Positions 48,601 through 58,270 of a stretch of 64,000 bases of DNA are shown one piece after another. The stretch comes from Rhinopomastus cyanomelas. Taxonomy: Eukaryota > Chordata > Aves > Bucerotiformes > Rhinopomastidae. A model generated the notes under the pieces. The model had not been told where the DNA came from, made no database searches, and saw only the letters and a list, made by a program, of their open reading frames with translations. Location of the stretch: contig VXBP01008543.1 of the NCBI GenBank assembly GCA_013400115.1, positions 165,319 through 229,318 on the forward strand, read 5' to 3'. Position 1 is the first letter of the stretch; each line of letters starts with the position of its first letter. The translations under genes were made by a program, and so were the position numbers.

Positions 48601-51600
48601 TCTCTGAATTCCTGTGTGAGGAATACCGCCGGGGTAATGAGCGGATCACCCACCTCATCCATGACACGCGCATCCACATCATGCCCTCCATGAACCCCGA
48701 TGGGTACGAAGTGGCTGCCAAGCAGGTACCAGGCAGCAATCACCTACTCCAGCCGGGTAGGGGCAGAAAGCCCTTCAGATCCCTGTAGTGTCCCATTCAC
48801 TGTAGCTATGGGGAGGGGATAGCCTTCTTTTTCACGCCCTGCCAAGTTTGTCCCACTCAGTCACTGTTGCTACACCACCTGTGCCAAGGGCTTGTACCAT
48901 GTCTCTTGCAAGAGATGGCCCTAACTTTCTACACCTGACTTAACCTCCCCAGAAGTTATCTATCATAGCCTGAGGCTAGAGAAGTGGCAGTTGAATGTCA
49001 CTGCCATGAGCAGACAGGGCCACAAAGGGTGGGGTAAGTGGGAAGCCTTCTAGTGCACTCCCTGAAACATCAGATGTTCTTTTGAACCACTGGACCTTGG
49101 GGAGAGACTTTATTCCTGGCTCTTTCATGTGAGGCTAATTGTTTATTTAGCTTGTGCCTTACTCTGTCACCCTGGAAGACAAAGATATTGTTACTGACTT
49201 TCCCTGTCAATACCAATATCCTTTATTCCCCTGCCAGCAGCAACACACATGTTGCGACTCAAAGGCACCAAAGCGCTGTTGTGGTGGCCTGTCCCTGCTG
49301 CCCTGACACCCAGCCTGCCTGCGCCCACCCTGTACTCACCCCCGTGATGCCACTTTGCCCTGCAGGGCCCAGACAGCAATGGGTACTTGACAGGGAGAAA
49401 CAATGCTAACGGAGTGGACCTGAACCGCAACTTCCCAGACCTCAACACGTTCATGTACTACAGTGGGGAAATCAGCGGGCCTAACCATCACATCCCGCTG
49501 CCCGACAACTGGAAAAGCCAGGTACTGCTCTGGGATCCTCTTGCTCAGCAAGCAAAGACACTGTCCTTTGGTTTGCAGTGGTGCTTGTCTCCTCCGTGCC
49601 TTTTGCATGCAGGGAATTTGTGTAATCCTGTTCCATATCACAGCTTGCACCTCTGCCAGGAGGGGAGGCTGGCACCACAGCCGTCTTGGGAAGAAGGTTG
49701 CAGTGCACAGGGCAGAGGAGGTGGCACTTGCTGGCTAGTGCCTGTGTCTCAGGCTTTGGAGCTGTGCTGGGAGGTCTGTAGCAGGATAAGCCTGAGAGAA
49801 GCCTGCTCTGTGTATTGGGGCAGGTGGTGGAGAATGGGGGAAGCTGCAAGGGCTGAAGCAGGCACATCACTGCCTGGCAGGGAGCAGCAGTTGACCCAGA
49901 GGTGATTGACCATTTCTCCATTTCTTCGTGTTCCCATTCTTCATCTTCTCCTCACAGGTGGAGCCAGAGACATTGGCTGTAATCCAGTGGATCAGTGGCT
50001 ACAACTTTGTGCTCTCAGCCAATCTGCATGGTGGAGCAGTGGTGGCAAATTACCCCTATGACAAGTCTCAGGACCAGCGATTCCGGAGCCACCGGCGCAC
50101 AGTCAACACACCTACACCTGATGACAAGTTGTTTCAGAAGGTGAGCACAGCCCTGGCAGCCCAGGACATTCCTGCAGCCCTGGCAGGGTGCACAGTGTGA
50201 GAGCTGGCTGGGAGTCCCTGGTCACTGCCTCATGCAGGAGCTGTACTAAGAAACTGTTTTTAAGTAGTCATTAGCAGAATGTAGCATTTCTCATGAGCCA
50301 GGTCACGGCTGTCCCACCATGAGCTGGTCCCATCACATGGATTCTCCCTAACCTCAGTACCACCAATGTCTTCAGCTCGTCCAGAGCTGGAGCCTGCTCC
50401 TGGCTTTGCTGCACCATTGTATATGAGTGAATGTGCATGTATACAGGTGGTTTTCCTAGAAAGGCAGCAGAGTTTGGCTGTGGGTCTGCTGAGAGCAGGC
50501 TAAGGGAGGTGAGTGCCCAGCAAGGGCTTTTGGATGGTGAATAATAAAAAATGCAATGACCAAGCAGCAGGAGCATAGGCAGACATCTGGGAATGTATCA
50601 GTCCATGCTGCTTGATCCTGCTAGCACTAGCTGAAGCCTGTGGTTTTTCATTGTTAAAATGTCCTAGAAAAGAGTGCCTTCAGTCACTGCTTCCATTAGG
50701 AAATACCCAGCACAAGAAACACAAGTCTGTGTTAGAACAGTTAATGAGAAAAATAAGTCTGAGCTGGAGTTCAGCCTTCTCTGGAAGCAGAGGCCACACA
50801 GCGTTTTGCCAGGACCTGCTGGGATCAAGGCTGCACTTGGACCCAGATGTGGAGATGCTGCGTTCTGGGACGTAGGCTAATGACACCCACATCACCTCAG
50901 AAGTCAGAAATGTAGTGAGGTAACTGCATTTCCTGCTGACAAGAGGAGATTACACCAGTATCTGAACCATAAAGTAAGGGTTTACAGTTTGCATTAGAAA
51001 ATGCAAGCACTGGTCTCTGTTAAATTGTCTTATGCAAAGCACAAGCTTTGGACGCAGTGCCCAGTTTTAGCCCTGTCTTCATGTCTAAAAATAATGAATA
51101 ATCTTAATAAGGGCAATAAACAAGTGGTTGCTAGAACAAGAAGTTGCCCAAACTCTTTCCTAATCCAGATTCCCCTGATATTTCTGGTATCTGCAGTAGG
51201 ACTGATACTGGTTAGTTTTCTCTCGGATATCTTTTCCCTCTCTTAGTGCCATTGCTGTGTGGGGGCCAGCACCAATGGGACTGAGTGGTCCTGTGTGGGC
51301 CCAATGCCCTCAGCTCTCCCTTGTCTCAGCAGAAGCAGGGCAGAAGCCATCAGCAAGGCTACAACTTGCCAGATTTCTGCTCTGTCTCCCCCACCTTCAT
51401 CTGTCTGCATTTTACAGAGGTCCTGGCCACCTCATGTAGTATTTCATGAGAGCAAAGTGCAGGAACTGTCTCCTGTCTGACTTCCCTCCCACATTGCCCA
51501 GCAAAACCTATATGGGAAGGAGGATGTTTTGCCTAGAGCTAGGCAGAATCACAAGCCCCAGCAGTGCTGGAATGGTGACTACCAATTGCTCTCTCACACT

Positions 51601-54600
51601 GTCTAGCTGGCCAAGACCTACTCATATGCCCATGGCTGGATGCACCGTGGCTGGAATTGTGGGGACTACTTTGCTGATGGCATCACAAATGGGGCATCCT
51701 GGTACTCACTCAGCAAAGGTAGGGGCTGGGCAAGGTGAGCATCACCTACTGAGCTGACGAAAGATAGGGCAATAGAGGAGAAAGCTCAGGACAGGATGGG
51801 CTGGGAAGGGGCTGTGACCCAGTGGGAAAGCACCATGCCCTATGCTAGACACCACCTGGTGTCTCCGTCTCAGACCAGAAGATGGCTTAGAAAGGCTGAA
51901 GTGACTCGGGAAAGACCTGCAGAAACAGCCAAGGTCTGCAGAGACCTACTGTGGATGTGCATTTATCTCATGAAAAATATGCTTTTCAAAGGCACAGTGA
52001 GGAAACTGAAAATCAGCAAATTAGTCAAGAAAAACATTAAAGAGGAACTGGAAAGAGTTATATAGCCCTTGCAGTATCCTAGCCTCCCTGAGCTTCTGAG
52101 GGAAGAGCAGTGAATGATCCCACTGAGTTGGGCAGTTGCAAGGGGAGGGGACTACGCTGGGGGAGAAGGTGATGCTATCACAGACAGAGGAGGCTGCACC
52201 TGCAAAGCAGAGAGGGAGAATGGTTCAGTTCTGGTGTGAAGTAGATGCCAGGATGCAGAAGTGGGGAGGGAGGAGGGCCTTGCATTCCATGGCCACAAGC
52301 TCTTCTTATCTTCCAGGCATGCAAGACTTCAATTACCTCTACACTAACTGCTTTGAAATCACCCTGGAGCTGAGCTGCAATAAGTTCCCCCCTAAGGAGG
52401 ACCTGGAGCGGCAGTGGATGGCCAATCGGGAGGCCCTTGTTGCTTTTATTGAAGAGGTAAGGGTGCAGTCCTGAGACCCACACACTTCTCCTGCACACCC
52501 TTATGGGCTCTGATGATAGGACACCAGCAGGCAGGCACTAGGGGCAGATGGGAGGTGGTCATGGACTTCTCTGGGGGCTCTCGTGGCCTTTGGGGATGCT
52601 GTTGTGTCTTTGACTAGCTTTGCGGGGAAGAACCAGAAGAGACAAGGGTACGGGGAAAAGTGGGACAGTTCCCAGAGCTCTGCCCTCCTACAGTACTTGG
52701 CAATATCTTCTTGAGCAAAGGAGGATCCTTGATCCAGCAGTCTGTCTCCCTCATTGCAGGTTCATCAGGGCATCAAAGGGATGGTAACAGACGAGAACAA
52801 CAATGGCATTGCAGGAGCAGTGATTTCTGTCGAGGGAATCAGCCACGATGTCACCTCTGGTGCGTTATCGGTCCTCTTGCATGGTGTGCCTTTTGGATAC
52901 AGCCTCTGAAAGGCTACCTGGGTATGTGGGATGAGGTTAGCAGGTGGGGCTGTAATATGTGTGGCCAGCATGGTTTACTTCCCAAAAACACAAGCTGTGA
53001 GAAACATGTCTGTGCATCCTAGACCAGGGAGGGCTTAAAAAAGCTTTCGAAGGAAAGAGGTGAGAACTAGAATGCAAACCTCATTTTAAAGGACTTCAGA
53101 AAGTCAGCTCCTCTTTTATGTGAGAGAAACAGAAGACACCTTTGTATATAACCAAAGAGAAGATTGAGTAAGTAATGTGTTTAAGCATCTGTACAAAGAC
53201 AGAATAGCTGATAGCAAAGGACATGATGACAGAACAAGATGAAAGACTGAAAGTTCAAGCCAGACAAATTTAGACTGAGAAATGAAGTGCCAACTTTAGT
53301 GTATCCAAGTTGTGGTGGTTTCTGCTTTGCTGGCCAGCCAATTTTAACCTCCTTTTCATAAACACCCTTCTGAATCCAGACATTACAGACAAGCTGCAGA
53401 AAAAAGCTGATATTTCAGCTCTTCAGAGGTCAAACTGTATGAAATCATCAAAACTCCTTCTGGCCCTAACCTCTGACTCAGTAACTAATATTTGGCACCT
53501 GTGCCAACCTGCATAGGAAACTACTGGGCAAGAGATGATAGAATTGCAGAGGACCTCTAGGGTCTTCTGCCTAACCTCTGGCTTGGAGCAGGACTGTCCC
53601 CAACATTGGTTCTCTCTGCTGACCTGTGCCAGGGCTCCACCATCATTGACGTGAAGCTCTGCTACCTGATCCACCCTGAAGCTCCCTAACTGCCATCTGT
53701 GGCTGCTGCTCCTCCCTGTATTGCCTGGCACTGCTCAGAGGAATTTGACCCCATCATCTTTGTAACTGCCCTTCAAATAGCTGCTGGCTCTGAACACATG
53801 TTCCTCCACCTCATCCTGGACAGGCTGAGCTTTGTCAGCTCTCCACGTTCAGCTTGAAGTCTCACTGTGGGTCATGAGATCTGGTTCTCCCACACCTCTC
53901 TTGACCTGGGGGCACCAAAACTGGATACACAAGTGCACCTTCCCTGGGGCTGAACCACGGGAGAATGTTACTCCCTTTGACTTGCCAGACAGCTTCCCTG
54001 TTTTCTCTTGGAAGACCCTGACTCGTGTTCCTAGTCCCACCTAATCCAAAATAACACAGACTGACTAATGACTACCCAGACTTGCGACTTCTGTCTGGTT
54101 CCATAGGCAGGAATTTATTCAGGTCATCAGCGTAATCCGTGATATGCTGCTGTTGCCACACCAGTGCACAGTCCATCAGAGTGCTCCTGGGGTTTCTGTA
54201 TGCAGGAGGAATCAAGGGTGCAGCTGATTTGATGAGCAATTAAAACTCCATTGACAATCCAAATGTAGCCAAATTGTATATGGCAGCAATTAGAGGTTGC
54301 ATGATGCACAAGAAATCAGTCAGGAGCTGTGACTGCCCTTAACTCTGCTGTTACCCAACTGACAAGCATTCAGATTTGCAGCTACCCTGCACATGTGCAG
54401 CCAGCACTGCTGTACCATCCCATTTTGTTTGGTGGTATTTTTCAGACTCTCTTCTAGTCCCTGGCACTAATGAGCTGTCACTTGAAGTCTCCTAGTGTGA
54501 ATCCAACCTTGCAACAGCCAGTAGATTTGGAAAGCAACAAATTGCCTGCGTTTTGGAGGCTACATGTTCTTGAAGAAGTACACTCAGAAAGACCTACCTG

Positions 54601-57313
54601 AATATCTTTTGTTCTGCTCTCTGTGTGTCCTGAGTGCTTTCTCTTCCTACCTTGTGTTCCAGGTGCCATGGGGGATTATTTCCGGCTGCTGCTGCCTGGC
54701 ACTTACGCTGTCACAGCTTCTGCAGAGGGGTACCAGCCCCAGACAATGACAACAACAGTGGGACCAGCTGGACCATCTTTGGTGAGTCAGGCTTCATAGT
54801 CACAAAAGGGTGTCTCAAAATGTCTTCACCTCAGGAAGAAAGATACACATCAGGTAGTGTCTGGTGAGCAGCAGAGAAGGAAGTGGGGCTCCTTGCAGCT
54901 CACAGAGAGAACAGGGTAAAGGCAATGCCATGTGCCTCTCACTTACTTGCTGAGAGCTGTCGGCTGCACTGGGCTGCTGTGTCAGCTTCTCTGTCCCTCT
55001 GCCTCTTAGCCATGGGAAGAATGTCTGCTGGACTGGAAGTACCACTCTTTAGCCTCCACCCTCCCATCTCTCCAGGATGGGATCATGTGGAGTGAGCATC
55101 TATTCCCTGTGGCTCTGATATGCCCCTGATTTAGGGGTTTCCATGCTCTGCTGTCATCTGCATCTTGCCTGGAACCAAATGCATCATCAAGCTCGTAGTG
55201 AGAGGCTGAAGTGTGCCTTTTTCTCTGCCAAGAACACCCAGATCAGATGGGAACTGGGTGCAAACAAAATATACCCAAGCACCCTTGGGAGAGGAAGTGC
55301 TCTTGTGGCTCAGGGCTGTGTGGCCTGTTTTGAGAGCAGGCTGAACAACTAAAAATTGCTTATAAAAACCTGCCACTGCTGTTGCCTTGTGAACATGGTG
55401 GGATTGCAGATGCAGCTTCTTCTAAGGACCAGCAAGAACCCCTTGGCAGTGGCATTCTGGCACAGCCTTTGCTTTGCTGCATGTACACTGGTGTAAATAC
55501 ACTCTGCTGTAAATACACTGCAGTGGTTCTCCCACCCTCTGTCTCTTCAACCCACCCTACTCAGCCTCTGAAGTTCTTCCAGAGCTGCTCTTTTCTCAGG
55601 ATTAGAAACCTTCTCATTTTCATCCTAAATTTATTTACGGTCAGTTTATCCCTATTTGTTCTTATGCCAATGTTGTGCTTTAAATAGCTCCTCTTCTTCA
55701 CTGGTATGTATTCCCTGCTGTATTTATAGTGCTGTCAAGCCCAGTCCTAGCCTTTGTTTTGCTAGGTTAAGTACCCAGCTCTTTGGCTTTCCTTTTTAAA
55801 ATAGATTTTCCGTTTACTACATTACTGGAGAAGACTGATTTGTTCTCTGATCTGATTTTTGCAGATCTCCCCCTCACAGCAGCTTTTCTGTCCCTATTTC
55901 CCTCTGCCCCTGCAGCATCTCCCATACCCACCATGTGCCCTCCCTCAGGAAGCCCACATAGCCCCATTCCAGTTTCATCTTTCTGTATGGCCTTCCCATT
56001 CCCATTTGTCTGATGCTCTCTCCTGCTGTGCTGTTTGCCCCCATCTTCCTCTTCTACCTGTTTGCAAGGCTTACAGCAGTTTTCTTTCCTTGATGTTTTT
56101 TTCCTAGATTTACTGGAAGCACTGGTTGCTGAAAGACTAATCAAGTAGGATTCAGCTAATGAGATGCAACTGAAAAAGGACTATCTTAAACTGTCCTGTG
56201 TATTAAATACTCATAGAAATTCAAACCAATGCTATTTCTCTAATTTGTGGTGAGAAGAGATGAAGAAAAAGCATATCTCAGTCCCTTGTCTTTCACAGCT
56301 CATCTTCCAAAACATCCTGGGACATTTCATTGCCACAGGAGCCGCGCTGTGCATAGAAATGTAGCAGATTTTGGGTACATTTTCCACCGAAAAGAGAAAC
56401 GTTTCCGCCAGGTTGAAGAACTGAGGTCTTGAACATTGTATCCTACCACTGGCTGAGGATGCTTTGAGTCACCTTCAAAGGCTAGTGGCAGAGACAGGTC
56501 CTGCAGACCCCTGAGCCAGCAGAGCGCACACACAGTATCACAGAACATTAAGGGCTGGAAGATCATCTAGTCCAGGGGTTCTCACACCTTTTTAAACGGG
56601 GGCCGGTTCACTGTCCCTCAGACACTGTCGGGGGCCGGGCTATAGTTTGGAAAAAAATGAACAAATTCCTATGCACACTGCACGTCTTATTTGTAGTAGG
56701 GCACAAAAAACAGCAAAAAGAATGCAATATTTAAAATGAAGAACAGTTGTAACCAACAAAAACAAGTAATATTTCAATGTGGACTATGGGCCTGCTTTTG
56801 GCTAATGAGATGGTCAGCGTTAGGTTCCATACTTGTCACTGCTAGTCACAGCAAGTGATGCAAGTGTTCATCAGTTAGTCCCACTGGTGCTGGCTGGTTT
56901 GTGCTGCCTGGCTTGTCCTGCCTGGGAGCTGGAGGGAGGGAGGGAGAGATGGGGAAGCCGCCCACCTCGCTGATGCCGCCTCCCCCCTCCTCAGCCCGGC
57001 CGTGCAATCGGCAGGAAGTCATCTGTGGCTGCTCAGTTTCTGGGAATAGCGGTGGGCCGCATTGGAGACCCTGGGGGGCTGTATCCGGCCGTGCAGTCGG
57101 GCCGGGGTTTGAGGACCCCTGACCTAGTCCAACACCCCTGCCAGAGCAGGTGTTCCATGGTTGGTTTTGTTCTTTCTGCAGGTGCATTTCCAGCTCAAAC
57201 AAGATGTGGTGAGGAAGCCCCCGGAGCGCAAAGCCTCAGGCACCCGCGTGAACAACAAAGCCCTTCAGAAGAAGGTAGTGCCAAGAGCCGCACGCCGGGG
57301 GACCCAAAGATGA
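45450..57313 (+). CDS. CPN1: CPN1, carboxypeptidase N catalytic subunit, nine coding exons
   Basis: Secreted zinc metallocarboxypeptidase of the M14 N/E subfamily. In plasma it forms a tetramer with CPN2 and removes C-terminal Arg or Lys from bradykinin, C3a, C4a and C5a. Exons: 45450-45672, 48529-48725, 49366-49521, 49958-50140, 51607-51718, 52317-52456, 52760-52859, 54663-54781, 57182-57313. They join in phase to 453 residues (human precursor 458). Visible features are a signal peptide (about 1-20), zinc ligands His86, Glu89 (MHGNE) and His216 (SANLHGG), substrate-binding Asn160-Arg161 (DLNRNF), catalytic Glu308 (CFEITLELSC), and a transthyretin-like domain from about 338 to 420. A basic C-terminal tail rich in Lys and Arg follows. 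All catalytic residues are present and exon phases are consistent, so the gene appears intact. Identity with CPN1 exceeds what CPE, CPM or CPZ would show, and CPM's GPI signal is absent. Confidence 0.96.
45673..48528 (+). other. CPN1 intron 1
   Basis: About 2.9 kb between a GTAAGT donor and a CTTCCCAG acceptor. Several GC-rich frames at its start are chance products of the CpG island. No recognisable repeat or embedded gene is seen. Confidence 0.7.
48529..48725 (+). CDS. CPN1: CPN1 coding exon 2 (first zinc ligands)
   Basis: Acceptor CTCTTCCCAG, donor GTACCA. It encodes YVGNMHGNEVLGRELLLQL with zinc ligands His86 and Glu89, then HIMPSMNPDGYEVAAKQ. Confidence 0.96.
49366..49521 (+). CDS. CPN1: CPN1 coding exon 3 (substrate-binding Asn-Arg)
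   Basis: Acceptor GCCCTGCAG, donor GTACTG. It encodes residues 141-192 with GRNNANGVDLNRNFPDLN, the M14 substrate-carboxylate binding motif (Asn160, Arg161), and HIPLPDNWKSQ at the end. Confidence 0.96.
49958..50140 (+). CDS. CPN1: CPN1 coding exon 4 (third zinc ligand)
   Basis: Acceptor CTCCTCACAG, donor GTGAGC. It encodes residues 193-253, including FVLSANLHGGAVVANYPYD with zinc ligand His216, then PTPDDKLFQK. Confidence 0.96.
51607..51718 (+). CDS. CPN1: CPN1 coding exon 5
   Basis: Acceptor CTGTCTAG, donor GTAGGG, ends in phase 1. It encodes LAKTYSYAHGWM, NCGDYFADGITNGASWYSL and SKG, closely matching human CPN1. Confidence 0.95.
52317..52456 (+). CDS. CPN1: CPN1 coding exon 6 (catalytic glutamate)
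   Basis: Acceptor TCTTCCAG, donor GTAAGG. It encodes MQDFNYLYTNCFEITLELSC with the general-base Glu308, then EDLERQWMANREALVAFIEE. Confidence 0.96.
52760..52859 (+). CDS. CPN1: CPN1 coding exon 7 (start of transthyretin-like domain)
   Basis: Acceptor CTCATTGCAG, donor GTGCGT, ends in phase 1. It encodes VHQGIKGMVTDENN and AVISVEGISHDVTSG, the first strands of the transthyretin-like C-terminal domain. Confidence 0.95.
53536..54030 (-). repeat. Old CR1 fragment in CPN1 intron 7
   Basis: Reverse-oriented CR1. It starts near GATAGAATTGCAGAGGACC and runs through CTGGACAGGCTGAGCTTTGT to CACCAAAACTGGATACACAA, the recognisable reverse of the CR1 ORF2 C-terminal region. It has no open frame and diverges strongly, so it is older than the copies at 22128, 32789 and 58271. 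Confidence 0.75.
54663..54781 (+). CDS. CPN1: CPN1 coding exon 8 (transthyretin-like domain)
   Basis: Acceptor TGTGTTCCAG, donor GTGAGT. It encodes residues 372-410, with GDYFRLLLPGTYAVTASAEG and VGPAGPSL, aligning without gaps with human CPN1. Confidence 0.95.
55590..55800 (-). repeat. Ancient CR1/L3-like LINE relic in CPN1 intron 8
   Basis: The plus strand contains CATCCTAAATTTATTTACGG, then CAGTTTATCCCTATTTGTTC and TTATGCCAATGTTGTGC, phrases that recur in old amniote CR1 relics in reverse. Strongly decayed; ends approximate. Confidence 0.5.
56531..57165 (-). repeat. CR1 fragment interrupted by a hAT-like insertion
   Basis: The left part (56531-56572) reads CACAGTATCACAGAACATTA then GGGCTGGAAGATCATCTAGTC. 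The right part resumes at 57122 with ACCTAGTCCAACACCCCTGC then CAGAGCAGG. Together they form the reverse complement of a CR1 3' terminus, cut at its CTAG by the DNA transposon 56573-57121. The right boundary is approximate. Confidence 0.8.
56573..57121 (+). mobile_element. Non-autonomous hAT-like DNA transposon, copy A
   Basis: A 549-bp element with imperfect terminal inverted repeats: the left end is CAGGGGTTCTCACACC and the right end, reversed, is CAGGGGTCCTCAAACCC. It is flanked by the 8-bp target duplication ATCTAGTC / ACCTAGTC (one mismatch). An 8-bp duplication with a CTAG core and CAGGGG ends are characteristic of the hAT superfamily (Charlie/SPIN-like). No transposase frame is present. 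A second copy lies inverted at 63282-63745, and the first 250 bases of the two agree closely. It sits in CPN1 intron 8, ending about 60 bp before exon 9. Confidence 0.88.
57182..57313 (+). CDS. CPN1: CPN1 coding exon 9 (last; basic C-terminal tail, stop)
   Basis: Acceptor TTCTTTCTGCAG; ends at TGA 57311-57313. It encodes residues 411-453: VHFQLKQDVV, then a Lys/Arg-rich tail ending RRGTQR. The human protein also ends in a basic, poorly conserved tail, a few residues longer. A GTAGTG within the exon resembles a weak donor but is not needed. Confidence 0.92.
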   Translation: MHFQLKQDVVRKPPERKASGTRVNNKALQKKVVPRAARRGTQR

Positions 57314-57428
57314 AGGCAGCTCGCTTGGCTGAGAGCCAGGGGAAACCATTTATACGGGGCCTGGCTGAAAACTCCAGCCAGTGAACTTTCCAACAGTCCA
57401 GCATGAAGCTACCCCAAATTATTTGGTT

Positions 57429-57434
57429 ATTAAA
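57429..57434 (+). terminator. Probable CPN1 polyadenylation signal (ATTAAA)
   Basis: ATTAAA lies 116 bases after the CPN1 stop codon. A TG-rich stretch (TTGTGCCTGGGCTGTGG) follows about 50 bases later as a possible downstream element. It is the commonest AATAAA variant and the first candidate in the 3' UTR. The AATAAA at 57962 is a less likely alternative because it lies beyond or at the end of a CR1. Confidence 0.45.
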
Positions 57435-57774
57435 GAAAGAAGTATTTAATCCCCAAGTAAATTGTGAAGTCATTCACAACACATTGTGCCTGGGCTGTGG
57501 TTCCCCAAGCAGTGTGCCTGTAGCTGCTGAGCTCTTCTGCACTCCTGTACTCAGTTGCTACAGTCTATGTGAGATGCCCAGGCACTAGTTCATACCAGGA
57601 AGAATGAGTCCAGGCCTCAGTCTCTGACTGCTGCACACACAAGCTGGGCACAAATTCTGGCACTAGTCCTCTGGGTGCAAGTGCTGTGCTTTTCCCTCAG
57701 GTAAGGGTGACCCGCTCCAAACCCAGTTTCTCTCACATGTAGCACAACCATCACTGGTTGGCAGCACCACAGTT

Positions 57775-57965
57775 AGGAATGCAGAATTGGAAGGAAGAAC
57801 TATTTTACAGTGAGGGTGGTGACACACCAGAACAGGTTGCCCAGAACAGTAGTTCTAGAGACATTCAAGGTCAGGCTAGATAAGGCTCATGACAACCGGA
57901 TCTAGTTAAAGATGTCCCTTCTCACTGCAGAAGGATTGGACTCAAAGGTCCTTTTCCAACGCAAT
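57775..57965 (+). repeat. CR1 3' fragment
   Basis: Plus-strand CR1 terminus with GAACTATTTTACAGTGAGGG, then CACCAGAACAGGTTGCCCAG, GGATTGGACTCAAAGGTCC and TTTTCCAACGCAATAAA. It belongs to a CR1 subfamily different from the CTAG-bearing copies nearby. Confidence 0.8.
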
Positions 57966-58270
57966 AAACCCACCAAAGGTGGTGATCCAAGGTCATCTGC
58001 AGGTTGGTGTTACATTTATCTTGATGTGCAGGTGGGACTTTCTGGTAGTTGGTTTGGATTGTTTGTAGTCAGACAGGCTGAAATGATACACACTGCAAAA
58101 GCCAAGGATTTTCCCCACCTCCTTATGTTTTCAGAGCCAAACCAGATGAATCACTGAAGGGTCTGCTCTCATCAACACTTAGTCTGAGCGCAAAGCCAAC
58201 TAGGTGAGGTCTGACAACTGATAATGAGTAGGAGTGCAAGATAGGTGATACGATGTTCTTTTGAGACAAT

